Assembly: GCF_000282635.1 (NCBI RefSeq)
Contig: NZ_AKIW01000083.1
Coordinates: forward strand, 1-59,257
From: Variovorax sp. CF313
GTDB taxonomy: Bacteria > Pseudomonadota > Gammaproteobacteria > Burkholderiales > Burkholderiaceae_C
Direction of reading: 5' to 3'
DNA length: 59,257 bases
Position 1 is the first letter of the stretch, and every line of letters begins with the position of its first letter. A program made the translations under genes and the position numbers. The notes below the pieces were generated by a model, which did not search any database, was not told the DNA's origin, and was given only the letters and a program-made list of their open reading frames with translations. Positions 1 through 8,536 of the stretch are shown piece by piece.

Positions 1-244
1 GGCCCAGGTGCTCAACCTCATGCAGGACCTGCAGCAGCAGTTCGGCATCAGCTACCTGCTCATCAGCCACGACCTCGCGGTGGTCAACCACCTGTGCGAT
101 GAAGTGTGCGTGGTGTGGAAGGGCAAGATCGTCGAGCAGGGTCCGCCCGCCGAACTCTTCCATCACGCGCAGCATCCCTACACGCGCACGCTGCTCGACG
201 CGGTGCCGCGCACGCCCGCGGGCGGCACGCTGCTGGCCGCCTGA
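1..244 (+). CDS. Peptide ABC transporter ATP-binding protein, C-terminal fragment
   Basis: Only the last 80 codons lie in the window; the frame is open from base 2. The visible part carries the H-loop of an ABC ATPase (LLISHDLAVV). It ends with the oligopeptide/dipeptide-transporter tail HPYTRTLLDAVPR, the 'oligo_HPY' signature of the DppD/DppF and OppD/OppF families. Walker A, the ABC signature and Walker B would lie upstream of the window. The protein should hydrolyse ATP on the cytoplasmic face of a peptide importer. Two peptide-binding proteins follow on the same strand, the first 111 bp downstream, so it probably energises uptake of their ligands. Whether it is the DppD-like or DppF-like subunit cannot be told from this fragment. 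Confidence 0.9.
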   Translation, partial: AQVLNLMQDLQQQFGISYLLISHDLAVVNHLCDEVCVVWKGKIVEQGPPAELFHHAQHPYTRTLLDAVPRTPAGGTLLAA

Positions 245-355
245 CACCGAAGCGTCGTCCGCCGCCTCTAGGATGAGTGGGTCATAAGCATCTGGTTGCG
301 CGGACGCACCGGTCTCGCGGATGATGCCTGCCCCCTGTTCCGAGGACACCGCTTC

Positions 356-1849
356 ATGCTCAAACGACGCACCCTGCTCGCCACCGGCGCCGCAGCCCTG
401 GCCCCGCTCGCAGTGCCGATCGACGCCTTCGCGCAAAAGAAGAAGGACGCGCTGGTGCTCGGTCTCACGCTGGAGCCCACGGGGCTCGACCCCACGGCCA
501 AGGCCGGCGCCGAGATCGCCGAGGTGGTGCTCTACACCGTCTTCGAAACGCTCACCAAGATCAACGCCGACGGCAGCGTCACCCCGCTGCTGGCCGAAAG
601 CTGGGACATTTCGCCTGACCTGAAAACCTACACCTTCAGGCTCAAGCGCGGCGTGAAGTTCCAGAACGGCGAGCCGTTCGACGCGCAGACCGTCAAGTTC
701 TCGTTCGACCGCGCCGCCGCCGCCAACAGCACCAACAAGGACAAGCGCACCTTCGCCAACATCGCGACGCAGGTAGTCGACGAACACACCGTGGTGCTGA
801 TCACGAAGGAGGTCGAGCCCGACCTGCTGTTCCTGCTCGGGCAGGCCTCCGCGATCCAGGTCGAGCCGAAAACGATCGAGACCAACGCCACCAAGCCTGT
901 CGGCACCGGCCCCTACAGGCTCGACAGCTGGGCCAAGGGATCGGGCATCGTGCTCGCCAGGTGGGACGGCTGGCGCAATGCCGACACGGTGCAGATCCGC
1001 AAGGCCGGCTTCCGCTTCATCTCCGAGCCGGCTGCGCAGACCGCCGCGCTGCTCTCGGGCGACGTCGACCTGTTTCCGCACGCCTCGGTGTCGCGCAGCC
1101 TGCCGCAGTTCCAGAACGACAAGCGCTTCCAGGTGGTCTTCAACGCCTCGCGCGGAAAGACCATCCTCGCCATCAACAACAGGCGCAAGCCGCTGGACGA
1201 CGTGCGCGTGCGCCGCGCCATCGCCGCGGCCATCGACCGCAAGGCTGTGATCGAGGCTGCAGCGGACGGCCGCGGCGTGGCCATCGGCAGCCACTACGTG
1301 CCGGGCGCGCCGGGCTATGTCGACACCACCGGCGTCAACCCCTACAACGTCGAGCGCGCAAGGCAGCTGCTGGCCGAAGCCGGCGTGAAGACGCCGCTCG
1401 AACTCGAGCTCGTACTGCCGCCTCCACCCTATGCGCGCCAGGGCGGCGAGCTGATCGCCGCGCAGCTGGCCAAGGTGGGCATCGTCGCGAAGATCCAGAA
1501 CGTCGAGTGGGCGCAATGGATCAGCGGCACCTACGGCAACAGGAACTACGACCTCTCGCTGATCCTGCACGTCGAGCCCTTCGACCTCGTGAACTACACC
1601 AAGCCCGAGTACTACTGGGGCTACCAGTCGGCGAAGTTCAACGAGATCTTCGACAAGGCGCGCAACGCGGCGCGCCCCGCCGACCGCCTGCGCTACCTCG
1701 GCGATGCGCAGCGGCTGCTGGCGGAAGATGCGGCCAATGTCTTCCTGTACCAGCCGCAGTTCATCACCGTCGCCGCGCGCAACCTGCGCGGGCTTTGGAA
1801 AGACACGCCGATCTTCGTGAACGACATCGCGGCGCTGTCCTGGGCTTGA
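356..1849 (+). CDS. Peptide ABC transporter substrate-binding protein (SBP_bac_5 family)
   Basis: This is a 497-residue periplasmic binding protein of the DppA/OppA type. The N-terminus has twin Arg (KRR) and then a hydrophobic stretch ending in DAFAQ, a Sec or Tat signal peptide. The mature part has family hallmarks such as GLDPT, LTKINADGSVTPLLAESW and VRRAIAAAIDRKAV, and the length is usual. I chose the ATG at 356 because it gives a proper signal peptide; the frame also stays open upstream. It is a close paralogue of the next gene, with long stretches of identity. The ligand (di- or oligopeptide, glutathione-like or other) cannot be assigned. Confidence 0.93.
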   Translation: MLKRRTLLATGAAALAPLAVPIDAFAQKKKDALVLGLTLEPTGLDPTAKAGAEIAEVVLYTVFETLTKINADGSVTPLLAESWDISPDLKTYTFRLKRGVKFQNGEPFDAQTVKFSFDRAAAANSTNKDKRTFANIATQVVDEHTVVLITKEVEPDLLFLLGQASAIQVEPKTIETNATKPVGTGPYRLDSWAKGSGIVLARWDGWRNADTVQIRKAGFRFISEPAAQTAALLSGDVDLFPHASVSRSLPQFQNDKRFQVVFNASRGKTILAINNRRKPLDDVRVRRAIAAAIDRKAVIEAAADGRGVAIGSHYVPGAPGYVDTTGVNPYNVERARQLLAEAGVKTPLELELVLPPPPYARQGGELIAAQLAKVGIVAKIQNVEWAQWISGTYGNRNYDLSLILHVEPFDLVNYTKPEYYWGYQSAKFNEIFDKARNAARPADRLRYLGDAQRLLAEDAANVFLYQPQFITVAARNLRGLWKDTPIFVNDIAALSWA

Positions 1850-2063
1850 TCCGGACGGCCTCGCCTACGGGAACGTCCCGAGGAAAAACCGCCTCGCGGA
1901 CCGCGCGGCGGCGCACCCGCTGCGAGAGAATGACCGGCTGCGCACGTGGCATCTTTCGTGCTGCGTGTCGTGTCTTTCGCGGCGTCGCGCCTCCCTTCGG
2001 GGCATGGCACACGCCGGAGCAGTCGTCATTCGAACCTGGCTTGTCTATCCGGAGATCACACGT

Positions 2064-3551
2064 ATGTTGAACCGCCGCACCCTTCTCACCACCGCCGGTG
2101 CCACCGTTGCGCTGGCCACCCCGCTCGCCGGCATGGCGCAGGGCCGGAAGGACGCCATCGTGATCGGCATGGCGCTCGAGCCGCCGGGGCTCGACCCGAC
2201 CACCGGCGCGGCCGCCGCCATCGCCGAGGTCGTGCACTACAACATCCTCGAGACGCTCACCAAGATCAACGCCGACGGCAGCGTCACGCCGCTGCTGGCC
2301 GAGAGCTGGGAGGTCTCGCCCGACCTGAAGACCTACACCTTCAAGCTGCGGCGCGGCGTGAAGTACCAGAACGGCGAGCCCTTCAACGCCGCCGCCGTCA
2401 AGTTCTCCTTCGACCGCGCCGGCGGCGAGAAGAGCACCAACAAGGACAAGCGCACCTTCGCCAACCTCGCGACGCAGGTGGTGGACGACTACACCGTCGT
2501 CGTCATCAACAAGGAGATCGACCCCGACCTGCCCTTCGTGCTGGGCCAGGCCACGGCCGTGATCGTCGAACCCAAGAGCGCCGAGACCAACGCCAGCAAA
2601 CCGGTCGGCACCGGCCCCTACAAGCTGGACAACTGGGCCAAGGGCTCGTCGCTCACGCTGAGCAAGTGGGAGGGCTTCCGCAGCCCCGCCACCGCGAAGA
2701 TCAACAAGGTGACGTTCCGCTTCATCTCCGACACGGCCGCGCAGGCCGCCGCCATGCTGTCGGGCGACGTCGACGTGTTCGCGCGCATCGGCACGCGCGT
2801 GGTGCCGCAGTTCAAGGCGAACCCGCAGTTCCAGGTCATCCTGGCGGGTTCGCGCGCCAAGACCATCCTGTCGATCAACAACAGGAAGAAGCCGCTCGAC
2901 GACGTGCGCGTGCGCCGCGCCATTCTTGCGGCCATCGACCGCAAGGCCGTGATCGAAGGCGCGGCCGACGGCTTCGGCGTGCCCATCGGCAGCCACTACG
3001 TGCCGGGCGCGGCGGGCTATGTCGACACCACGGGCATCAACCCCTTCGACGTCGAGAAGGCCAAGAAGCTGCTGGCCGAGGCCGGCGTGAAGACGCCGCT
3101 CGAACTGACAATGACGCTGCCGCCGCCGCCCTATGCGCGCCAGGGCGGCGAGGTGATCGTGGCCCAGCTCGCCAAGATCGGCATCGTGGTGAAGATTCAG
3201 AACGTCGAATGGGCGCAATGGCTCAGCGGCACCTACGGCAACAAGGACTACGACCTGTCGATCATTTCGCACGTCGAGCCCTTCGACCTCAGCAACTATG
3301 CCAAGCCGGACTACTACTGGGGCTACCAGTCGAAGGCCTTCAACGCGCTGTTCGACAAGATCAAGTCCACCGGCAATGCGGCCGAGCGCAACAAGCTGCT
3401 TGGCGACGCACAGAAGATGCTGGCCACCGACGCGGCCAACGGCTTCCTGTACCAGCCGCAGTTCCCCACTGTCGCGAAGAAGAACGTCAAGGGCATCTGG
3501 AAAGAGAACCCGATCTTCGTGAACGACCTGTCGGCACTGTCGTGGGGCTGA
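2064..3551 (+). CDS. Second peptide ABC transporter substrate-binding protein, tandem paralogue
   Basis: This is a 495-residue protein that aligns with its upstream neighbour along its whole length. Shared stretches include NKDKRTFAN, IGSHYVPGA, PPPPYARQGGE and YDLS. The N-terminus NRRTLLTTAGATVALATPLAGMAQ is a signal peptide. The ATG at 2064 is preceded by GGAGATCACACGT, a usable ribosome binding site. The 214 bp between the paralogues hold no recognisable gene, so this copy may have its own promoter. Two binding proteins beside one set of importer genes usually means two related ligands feeding one permease, but that is inference. The stop codon overlaps the start of the amidase gene. Confidence 0.93.
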   Translation: MLNRRTLLTTAGATVALATPLAGMAQGRKDAIVIGMALEPPGLDPTTGAAAAIAEVVHYNILETLTKINADGSVTPLLAESWEVSPDLKTYTFKLRRGVKYQNGEPFNAAAVKFSFDRAGGEKSTNKDKRTFANLATQVVDDYTVVVINKEIDPDLPFVLGQATAVIVEPKSAETNASKPVGTGPYKLDNWAKGSSLTLSKWEGFRSPATAKINKVTFRFISDTAAQAAAMLSGDVDVFARIGTRVVPQFKANPQFQVILAGSRAKTILSINNRKKPLDDVRVRRAILAAIDRKAVIEGAADGFGVPIGSHYVPGAAGYVDTTGINPFDVEKAKKLLAEAGVKTPLELTMTLPPPPYARQGGEVIVAQLAKIGIVVKIQNVEWAQWLSGTYGNKDYDLSIISHVEPFDLSNYAKPDYYWGYQSKAFNALFDKIKSTGNAAERNKLLGDAQKMLATDAANGFLYQPQFPTVAKKNVKGIWKENPIFVNDLSALSWG

Positions 3552-4942
3552 GCGACCTGTCTGCGCAGGAGCTTGCCGCTGCCTACCGCAGCCGCGAACT
3601 CTCGCCGGTGGAAGTCACGCAGGCCGTGATCGCGCAAGTGGAACGCTGGGAGCCGCACTTGCAGGCCACCTGGCTGTTCCGGCCCGAGGCCGCGCTCGAA
3701 CAGGCGCGCGCCTCGGAAGCGCGCTGGCAGCGCGGCGATGCGCTCGGACCGCTCGATGGCGTGCCCGCGACCATCAAGGAAAACATCGCCACGCGCGGCG
3801 ACCCGATGCCAGCCGGCACCGCCGCGGTCGACCTGAAGCCCGCTGCGGCCGACGCGCCGCCAGCCGCGCGCCTCAAGGAAGCCGGTGCGGTGATCGTGAG
3901 CAAGACCACCATGCCGGACTACGGCATGCTGTCCTCGGGGCTGTCGAGCTTTCACACACTGGCGCGCAACCCGTGGGACTTGCGCCTGACGCCGGGCGGC
4001 TCCAGCGCAGGAGCTGGCGCCGCGGCGGCTGCCGGCTACGGCCCGCTGCACCTGGGCACGGACATCGGCGGGTCGCTGCGCCTGCCCGCGAGCTGGTGCG
4101 GCATCTTCACGCTGAAACCGAGCCTGGGGCGCATTCCGATCGACCCACCCTACATGGGCCGCGCCGCTGGGCCGATGACCCGCACGGTGGGCGACGCGGC
4201 GCTGATGATGCAGGCGCTGTCCCGGCCCGACGCGCGCGACAGCATGAGCCTGCCGCCGCAGGACATCGCCTGGGCAGGCTTCGACGTGGCACCGGACCAT
4301 CTGCGCGGCCTGCGCATCGGGCTGCTGCTCGACGCAGGCTGCGGACTGGCGGTCGAGCCCGAGATCCAGGCAGCGGTGGAAAACGCCGCGCGGCTGCTCG
4401 AGAAGGCCGGCGCGGTGATCGAGCCGATGCAGCCGTTCATGTCGCAGGCCATGCTCGACGGCATGGACCACTTCTGGCGCATGCGCTCGTTGGTGGACAT
4501 GAAGGGCCTGCGCGCCGACCAGCGCGCGAAGGTGCTGCCGTACATCCGCGAATGGGCGGAGAGTGCGGCCGAGTTCAGCGGCGAGCATGTGTTCCGCGGC
4601 TTCAGCCAGTTCCACGCCACGCGCGTCGCCGCCGTGGCTGCATGCGCGCGCTTCGACTACGTGATTTCGCCCGTGTCGCCGAACATGCCCGCGGCAGCCG
4701 AAGCGCCCTCACCCACGAACGATCCCCTGCGTCCGCTGGAGCACATCGGGTTCACGGTGCCGTTCAACATGTCGGAGCAACCGGCGGCTTCGGTGAACTG
4801 CGGGTACTCGGCGAGTGGATTGCCGATCGGGCTGCAGATTGCCGGCCAGCGCTTCGACGACCTCGGGGTGCTGCGCGTGTCGCGCGCCTTCGAGCAGATC
4901 CGCGAACCGCAGCGGCCCTGGCCGTTGCCGCCCGGCCGCTGA
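3542..4942 (+). CDS. Amidase (amidase signature family)
   Basis: This 466-residue protein hydrolyses a carboxylic or peptide amide. The Ser-cisSer-Lys triad is visible: Lys79 (PATIKENI), Ser154 in GGSSAGAG and nucleophile Ser178 in GTDIGGSLRLPA. The Lys-Ser and Ser-Ser spacings (75 and 24 residues) match those of well-studied members such as FAAH. No signal peptide is seen, so it should be cytoplasmic. The most plausible start is GTG at 3542, which overlaps the preceding stop by 10 bp and suggests translational coupling to the binding protein. A CTG at 3548 is a less likely alternative. The context suggests that it acts on something imported by the transporter. Confidence 0.88.
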   Translation: MGLSDLSAQELAAAYRSRELSPVEVTQAVIAQVERWEPHLQATWLFRPEAALEQARASEARWQRGDALGPLDGVPATIKENIATRGDPMPAGTAAVDLKPAAADAPPAARLKEAGAVIVSKTTMPDYGMLSSGLSSFHTLARNPWDLRLTPGGSSAGAGAAAAAGYGPLHLGTDIGGSLRLPASWCGIFTLKPSLGRIPIDPPYMGRAAGPMTRTVGDAALMMQALSRPDARDSMSLPPQDIAWAGFDVAPDHLRGLRIGLLLDAGCGLAVEPEIQAAVENAARLLEKAGAVIEPMQPFMSQAMLDGMDHFWRMRSLVDMKGLRADQRAKVLPYIREWAESAAEFSGEHVFRGFSQFHATRVAAVAACARFDYVISPVSPNMPAAAEAPSPTNDPLRPLEHIGFTVPFNMSEQPAASVNCGYSASGLPIGLQIAGQRFDDLGVLRVSRAFEQIREPQRPWPLPPGR

Positions 4943-4951
4943 CGGGAAGCG

Positions 4952-5578
4952 TCAGGTCGCCGCATACCGCCCCGGCTTGTGGTTGATCCAGAGAAAAAGC
5001 CCCATCACCACGGCAGCCAGCACCGACCACCCGACCCGCTGCGGCGGAATCACGAACAGGGCGAGCAGCACCACCGTGCAGTCGATGCCGATCTGCACTT
5101 TGCCCGCGGGCCAGCCACGCTTTTCCTGCAGGTACAGCGTGAGCACCGTCGCGCCGCCCAGGCTGGCGCGGTGGCGGGCGAGGAACAGGCAGCCGGTGCC
5201 CAGCAGCAGGCCGCCGAGCACGGCCGCGAAGGCCGGGTGCAGGGAGTCGATGGACAGGTAGCGCGGCGCCAGGTCGGTCATCACCGAGAGCAATGCGATG
5301 GCCGAGAAGGTCTTGACCGTGAACGCGCGGCCCATGTGGCGCCAGGCGAACCAGTAGAACGGCAGGTTGACCAGGAAGAACAGCTTTCCGAAGCTCAGGC
5401 CGGTGGCGTAGTGCAGGAGAAACGCGACGCCGGCCGTGCCGCCTGTAAGCAGCCCCGCCTGGCCGAACAGCATCATCGCGATGGCGACGAACAGCGTGCC
5501 CGAGAAAATGGCCTGTGCGTCGTCGAAGCGGGTGTGGCGCAGCAGATTTGGCGCAGTTGTGGGAGGTGGCGCATCCAT
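4952..5578 (-). CDS. YitT family membrane protein
   Basis: This is a 208-residue integral membrane protein with about five or six hydrophobic segments. Glycine-rich motifs AGLLTGGTAGVAFLLHYATG and LLLGTGCLFLARHRASLGGATVL are typical of the YitT_membrane domain (DUF161). The C-terminal DUF2179 domain of many Bacillus members is absent, leaving the short form common in Proteobacteria. The transported substrate of the family is unknown. It lies 44 bp downstream of a LysR regulator on the same strand and may be co-transcribed with it. It ends 9 bp from the convergent amidase stop. Confidence 0.85.
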   Translation of the reverse strand: MDAPPPTTAPNLLRHTRFDDAQAIFSGTLFVAIAMMLFGQAGLLTGGTAGVAFLLHYATGLSFGKLFFLVNLPFYWFAWRHMGRAFTVKTFSAIALLSVMTDLAPRYLSIDSLHPAFAAVLGGLLLGTGCLFLARHRASLGGATVLTLYLQEKRGWPAGKVQIGIDCTVVLLALFVIPPQRVGWSVLAAVVMGLFLWINHKPGRYAAT

Positions 5579-5622
5579 GACAGGGGCTGACGCAAATCCC
5601 GCGCCACCCCTGGAGAGATTCT

Positions 5623-6483
5623 TCACATCAGGTGGGTTGCCAGCATCTCCCTCGCCCGGGTCACGAATGCGGTTTCGCCCTTGCGCCCCGACAGGAGCTG
5701 GAAAGCGACACGCGGCAGGGCCGGCAGACCGTGCGGTGCCGCCAGCCGCGTCACGCCGTCGCTGATCGAGGACTCGTTGAGGCAGGCAACGCCCAGCCCC
5801 GCGGCCAGCGCGGACTGCAGGCCCGCGACACCCGACGCGACGTGCGCGAGCGCATAGGGCACGCGCCGGCGCCGCAGCAGCGCCACGGTGAACTGATGCA
5901 GCGAGCAGGTGTCGGGCAAGGCCAGCAGCCGCACCGGCTCCCCGCGCGCGAGCCGCATGCCCTCCGCGCCGAGCCACACCAGCGATTCGCGCCGCAGCAC
6001 CGCGCCCCGGGCCTGCGGCGTGGAAGCCCCCGCGATGTTCATCGCAAGGCCCACGTCGAAATCGCCGTGCGCATAGGCCGCCCGCAGCGCATCGCTCTTC
6101 AGGATGCTGACGTGCAGCCGCACCTGCGGATAGCTCTCGCCGAGCCGCCCCAGCAGCCGCGTCAGGTCGCCGGGGCGGAAGTAGTCGGTGACCGCGAGGC
6201 GTAGCTCGCCCTGCAACGTCTCGCCGTGCAGGTCGCGAAATGCTTCGTCGCTCAGCGCGAGGATGCGCCGCGCATAGCCCAGCAGCCGCACACCCGCCTC
6301 GGTGGGGGCCACGCCTGCCTTGCTGCGCGTGAGCAGCGACTGCCCTGCCCGCTCTTCCAACTTGCGGATCTGCTCGCTCACCGACGACTGCGAGAGGAAG
6401 ACGCGCGGCGCGGCCGCCGTGAGGCTGCCAGCGTCGACGACGGCGGCCAGCGTGCGCAGTTGCTCCAGGTCGAATCCCTGCAT
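5623..6483 (-). CDS. LysR-family transcriptional regulator
   Basis: This is a 286-residue regulator. Its N-terminal winged helix-turn-helix (residues about 5-62, LRTLAAVVDAGSLTAAA and SVSEQIRKLEE) is followed by a LysR substrate-binding domain (about 90-285). I chose ATG at 6483; a TTG two codons upstream (6489) would add MT. It is divergent from the tautomerase gene, with a 112 bp intergenic region holding repeated TCCGATG motifs. By the usual LysR arrangement it probably controls that gene and itself. Its own effector cannot be inferred. Confidence 0.9.
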   Translation of the reverse strand: MQGFDLEQLRTLAAVVDAGSLTAAAPRVFLSQSSVSEQIRKLEERAGQSLLTRSKAGVAPTEAGVRLLGYARRILALSDEAFRDLHGETLQGELRLAVTDYFRPGDLTRLLGRLGESYPQVRLHVSILKSDALRAAYAHGDFDVGLAMNIAGASTPQARGAVLRRESLVWLGAEGMRLARGEPVRLLALPDTCSLHQFTVALLRRRRVPYALAHVASGVAGLQSALAAGLGVACLNESSISDGVTRLAAPHGLPALPRVAFQLLSGRKGETAFVTRAREMLATHLM

Positions 6484-6501
6484 GGTCAATCCATCCGTTT
6501 A

Positions 6502-6539
6502 TCCGATGTAATTCATCATATCTTCCCGCTTTTCCGATG
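6502..6539. promoter_or_regulatory. Candidate LysR binding region between the LysR and tautomerase genes
   Basis: Two direct copies of TCCGATG (6502-6508 and 6533-6539) sit 31 bp apart, about three helical turns. The first overlaps a small inverted repeat GATG-TAATT-CATC (6505-6517) of the general T-N11-A size used by LysR proteins. The assignment rests on position and symmetry only. Confidence 0.35.
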
Positions 6540-6595
6540 ACCAGAAGGCTCCCACAATCACCCCATCGACAACCCATCCATCCAAGGAGCCAGTC

Positions 6596-6994
6596 ATGCC
6601 CCACATCGTCGTCCACCTCTCCGGCCAACCCGACGCCGACCTCACCCGCAAGACCGTCGACGCCGTCGCCGAGCTCACCCAGAGCGTGCTGGGCAAGCAA
6701 TTGCCAGTGATCGCCATCACCGTGCAGTACATCGCCGCCGACGCCTGGTTCATCGGCGGCCAGTCTTTGGCCTCGCTCGGCAAGTCTGCGTTCCACCTCG
6801 ACATCAGCGTCACCGACGAGACCAACACCAAGGCCGAGAAGGCGCGCTACCTGCGCGAGGTGCATGCGGCCATGGCGAAGATCCGGCCGGACCTGCACGA
6901 GGTGTCGTACATCCACGTGATCGATGCACGCGGCGCGGCCTACGGCTACGGCGGCAAGACGCAGGAGTACCGCCACCAGCAGGCCGGCGTCTGA
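6596..6994 (+). CDS. Tautomerase family protein
   Basis: This is a 132-residue protein of the 4-oxalocrotonate tautomerase superfamily, in the longer Tautomerase_2-like form. Proline directly follows the initiator Met (MPHIVVHLSG), giving the catalytic N-terminal Pro after Met removal. The second beta-alpha-beta unit starts around residue 65 (KSAFHLDISV). Such enzymes interconvert keto and enol forms or process small unsaturated acids. A strong AAGGAG lies 7 bp before the ATG, which fixes the start. The substrate is unknown; control by the divergent LysR regulator is likely. Confidence 0.88.
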   Translation: MPHIVVHLSGQPDADLTRKTVDAVAELTQSVLGKQLPVIAITVQYIAADAWFIGGQSLASLGKSAFHLDISVTDETNTKAEKARYLREVHAAMAKIRPDLHEVSYIHVIDARGAAYGYGGKTQEYRHQQAGV

Positions 6995-7039
6995 CGACGG
7001 ATCGTTGAAGCATCGCCGGGGGCATGGCACGATGCCGCC

Positions 7040-8398
7040 ATGCCCCCCGGAAAAACGCTCGCCGACAGCCTCGGCAACCCGCTCACCCTCGACGACCCCG
7101 CCAGCCTGCCGCTGGTCGACGACTTCGTCATGGGCTTCATCTCGACCGAGGCGCGTGCAGTCAACCTGCTCGCGGTGGCCGGCACCGATGCGAGCCCCAT
7201 CGTGCAGGCGTACTGCGCGACGCTGCACCTTTTCGCCGAATCGCGTGAGGCCGTCGCCAACGCCCGGCCCTTTCTCGACAAGGCCCGCGCCGGCGCCGCG
7301 CGCGCCACCCCGCGCGAGCAGCGATACATCGCGTCCGTCGAAGCCTGGGCCGACGGTGACATCGCCCGCGCCATCGCGCTGCACGCCGAGCAGGCCCGCG
7401 AGCATCCGCGCGACCTGGTGTCGGTCAAGCTCGGCCAGTACCACTGCTTCAACACTGGCGACTGCCCAGGCATGCTGCGGCTCGCGCTCGCGGTGCTGCC
7501 GCACGCGGCCGACGTGCCCTATGTGCACGGCATGGCGGCCTTCGGCTACGAGCAGTGCCACCTGATGCGCGAGGCCGAGGCCAGTGCCCGCCATGCCATC
7601 GCCATGTGCCGCAAGGAGCCGTGGGCGCACCATGCGCTGGCGCACGTGATGCTCACCGAAGGCCGGCTCGCCGAGGGGCTGGCGTTCATGCAGGGCGTGA
7701 GCGACACGTGGAGCGGGCTCAACTCCTTCATGGTCACGCACAACTGGTGGCATGTGGCGCTGTTCCTGATCGACCTGGGCCGCGATGCCGAGGCGCTCGC
7801 GGTGTACGACGAGCACGCCTGGGGCGTGGTCAAGGACTACTCGCAGGACCAGATCGGCGCCGTCTCGCTGCTCGCACGGCTCGAACTCGCGGGCATCGAC
7901 GTGGGCGGGCGCTGGGAGGACGTGGCCGGCTACCTGCGGCAGCGCCAGGCCGACCACGTGCTGCCCTTCCTCGACCTGCAGTACCTCTACGGCCTGGCGC
8001 GCGCCGGGCGCCCTGAGGCGGAGGTTCTGCTGCGCAACATAGTTGCCTTCGCGCTGAACGCAACGGCATCGACGCGCGCGGCATGGCAGCGCGTGTGCGT
8101 GCCGGCCGCGCACGGACTGGTGGCGCATGCGCGCGGCGATCTCGCGGCAGCCATCGAAGGGCTGGGCACTGCCCTGCCGCGCATGATCGAGATCGGCGGC
8201 AGCCACGCGCAGCGCGACCTGTTCGAGCAGGTGAATCTCGATGCGCTGGTGCGCAGCGGCACGGAGGCTTCGCTGTCCGCTGCCCAGGGCATCCTGCAGC
8301 AGCAGCTCAATGGCCAGCCCGAGTCGCTGCGCCTGCGCCGGCAAACGGCGGCGGTGTACGAGCGCCTCGGCCTCGGGCAGCTTGCGACGCACGCCTGA
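7040..8398 (+). CDS. TTC38-like tetratricopeptide repeat protein
   Basis: This is a 452-residue soluble, alpha-helical protein with no signal peptide. It carries the motif block PWAHHALAHVMLTEGR...THNWWHVALFLIDLGRDAEALAVYD (residues about 190-250). This block matches the family of eukaryotic TTC38, a TPR-like protein of unknown function found in many Proteobacteria and Actinobacteria. Helical-hairpin repeats cover most of the length. It follows the tautomerase by 45 bp on the same strand and may be co-transcribed. No enzyme activity can be proposed from sequence; conserved His and Trp in the block could be functional. Confidence 0.8.
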   Translation: MPPGKTLADSLGNPLTLDDPASLPLVDDFVMGFISTEARAVNLLAVAGTDASPIVQAYCATLHLFAESREAVANARPFLDKARAGAARATPREQRYIASVEAWADGDIARAIALHAEQAREHPRDLVSVKLGQYHCFNTGDCPGMLRLALAVLPHAADVPYVHGMAAFGYEQCHLMREAEASARHAIAMCRKEPWAHHALAHVMLTEGRLAEGLAFMQGVSDTWSGLNSFMVTHNWWHVALFLIDLGRDAEALAVYDEHAWGVVKDYSQDQIGAVSLLARLELAGIDVGGRWEDVAGYLRQRQADHVLPFLDLQYLYGLARAGRPEAEVLLRNIVAFALNATASTRAAWQRVCVPAAHGLVAHARGDLAAAIEGLGTALPRMIEIGGSHAQRDLFEQVNLDALVRSGTEASLSAAQGILQQQLNGQPESLRLRRQTAAVYERLGLGQLATHA

Positions 8399-8536
8399 GC
8401 GCATCTGCGAGCACTGCCCGGCAGCCCATGCCTTCAGGTCATGGGGCATGGTGCAAAAGGAATTGGCGATGACCCGGAGGCGGCTCCTAAACTGGCCGCT
8501 CCCTATCGACAAGAAGCCTTCAAGGCACCATCGCCC

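Noticed and set aside
1850..2063. Possible small gene between the two peptide-binding protein genes
   Set aside because: Open frames here are extensions of antisense or out-of-frame shadows without a ribosome binding site or protein-like composition. I see nothing more than a probable leader region.
4952..8512. A very long minus-strand open frame (over 1,100 codons) spanning the LysR, tautomerase and TTC38-like genes
   Set aside because: Only its last 208 codons (the YitT protein) show protein-like sequence. The rest is an antisense shadow of well-supported genes, Arg/Ala/His-rich and without domains, as is common in high-GC DNA.
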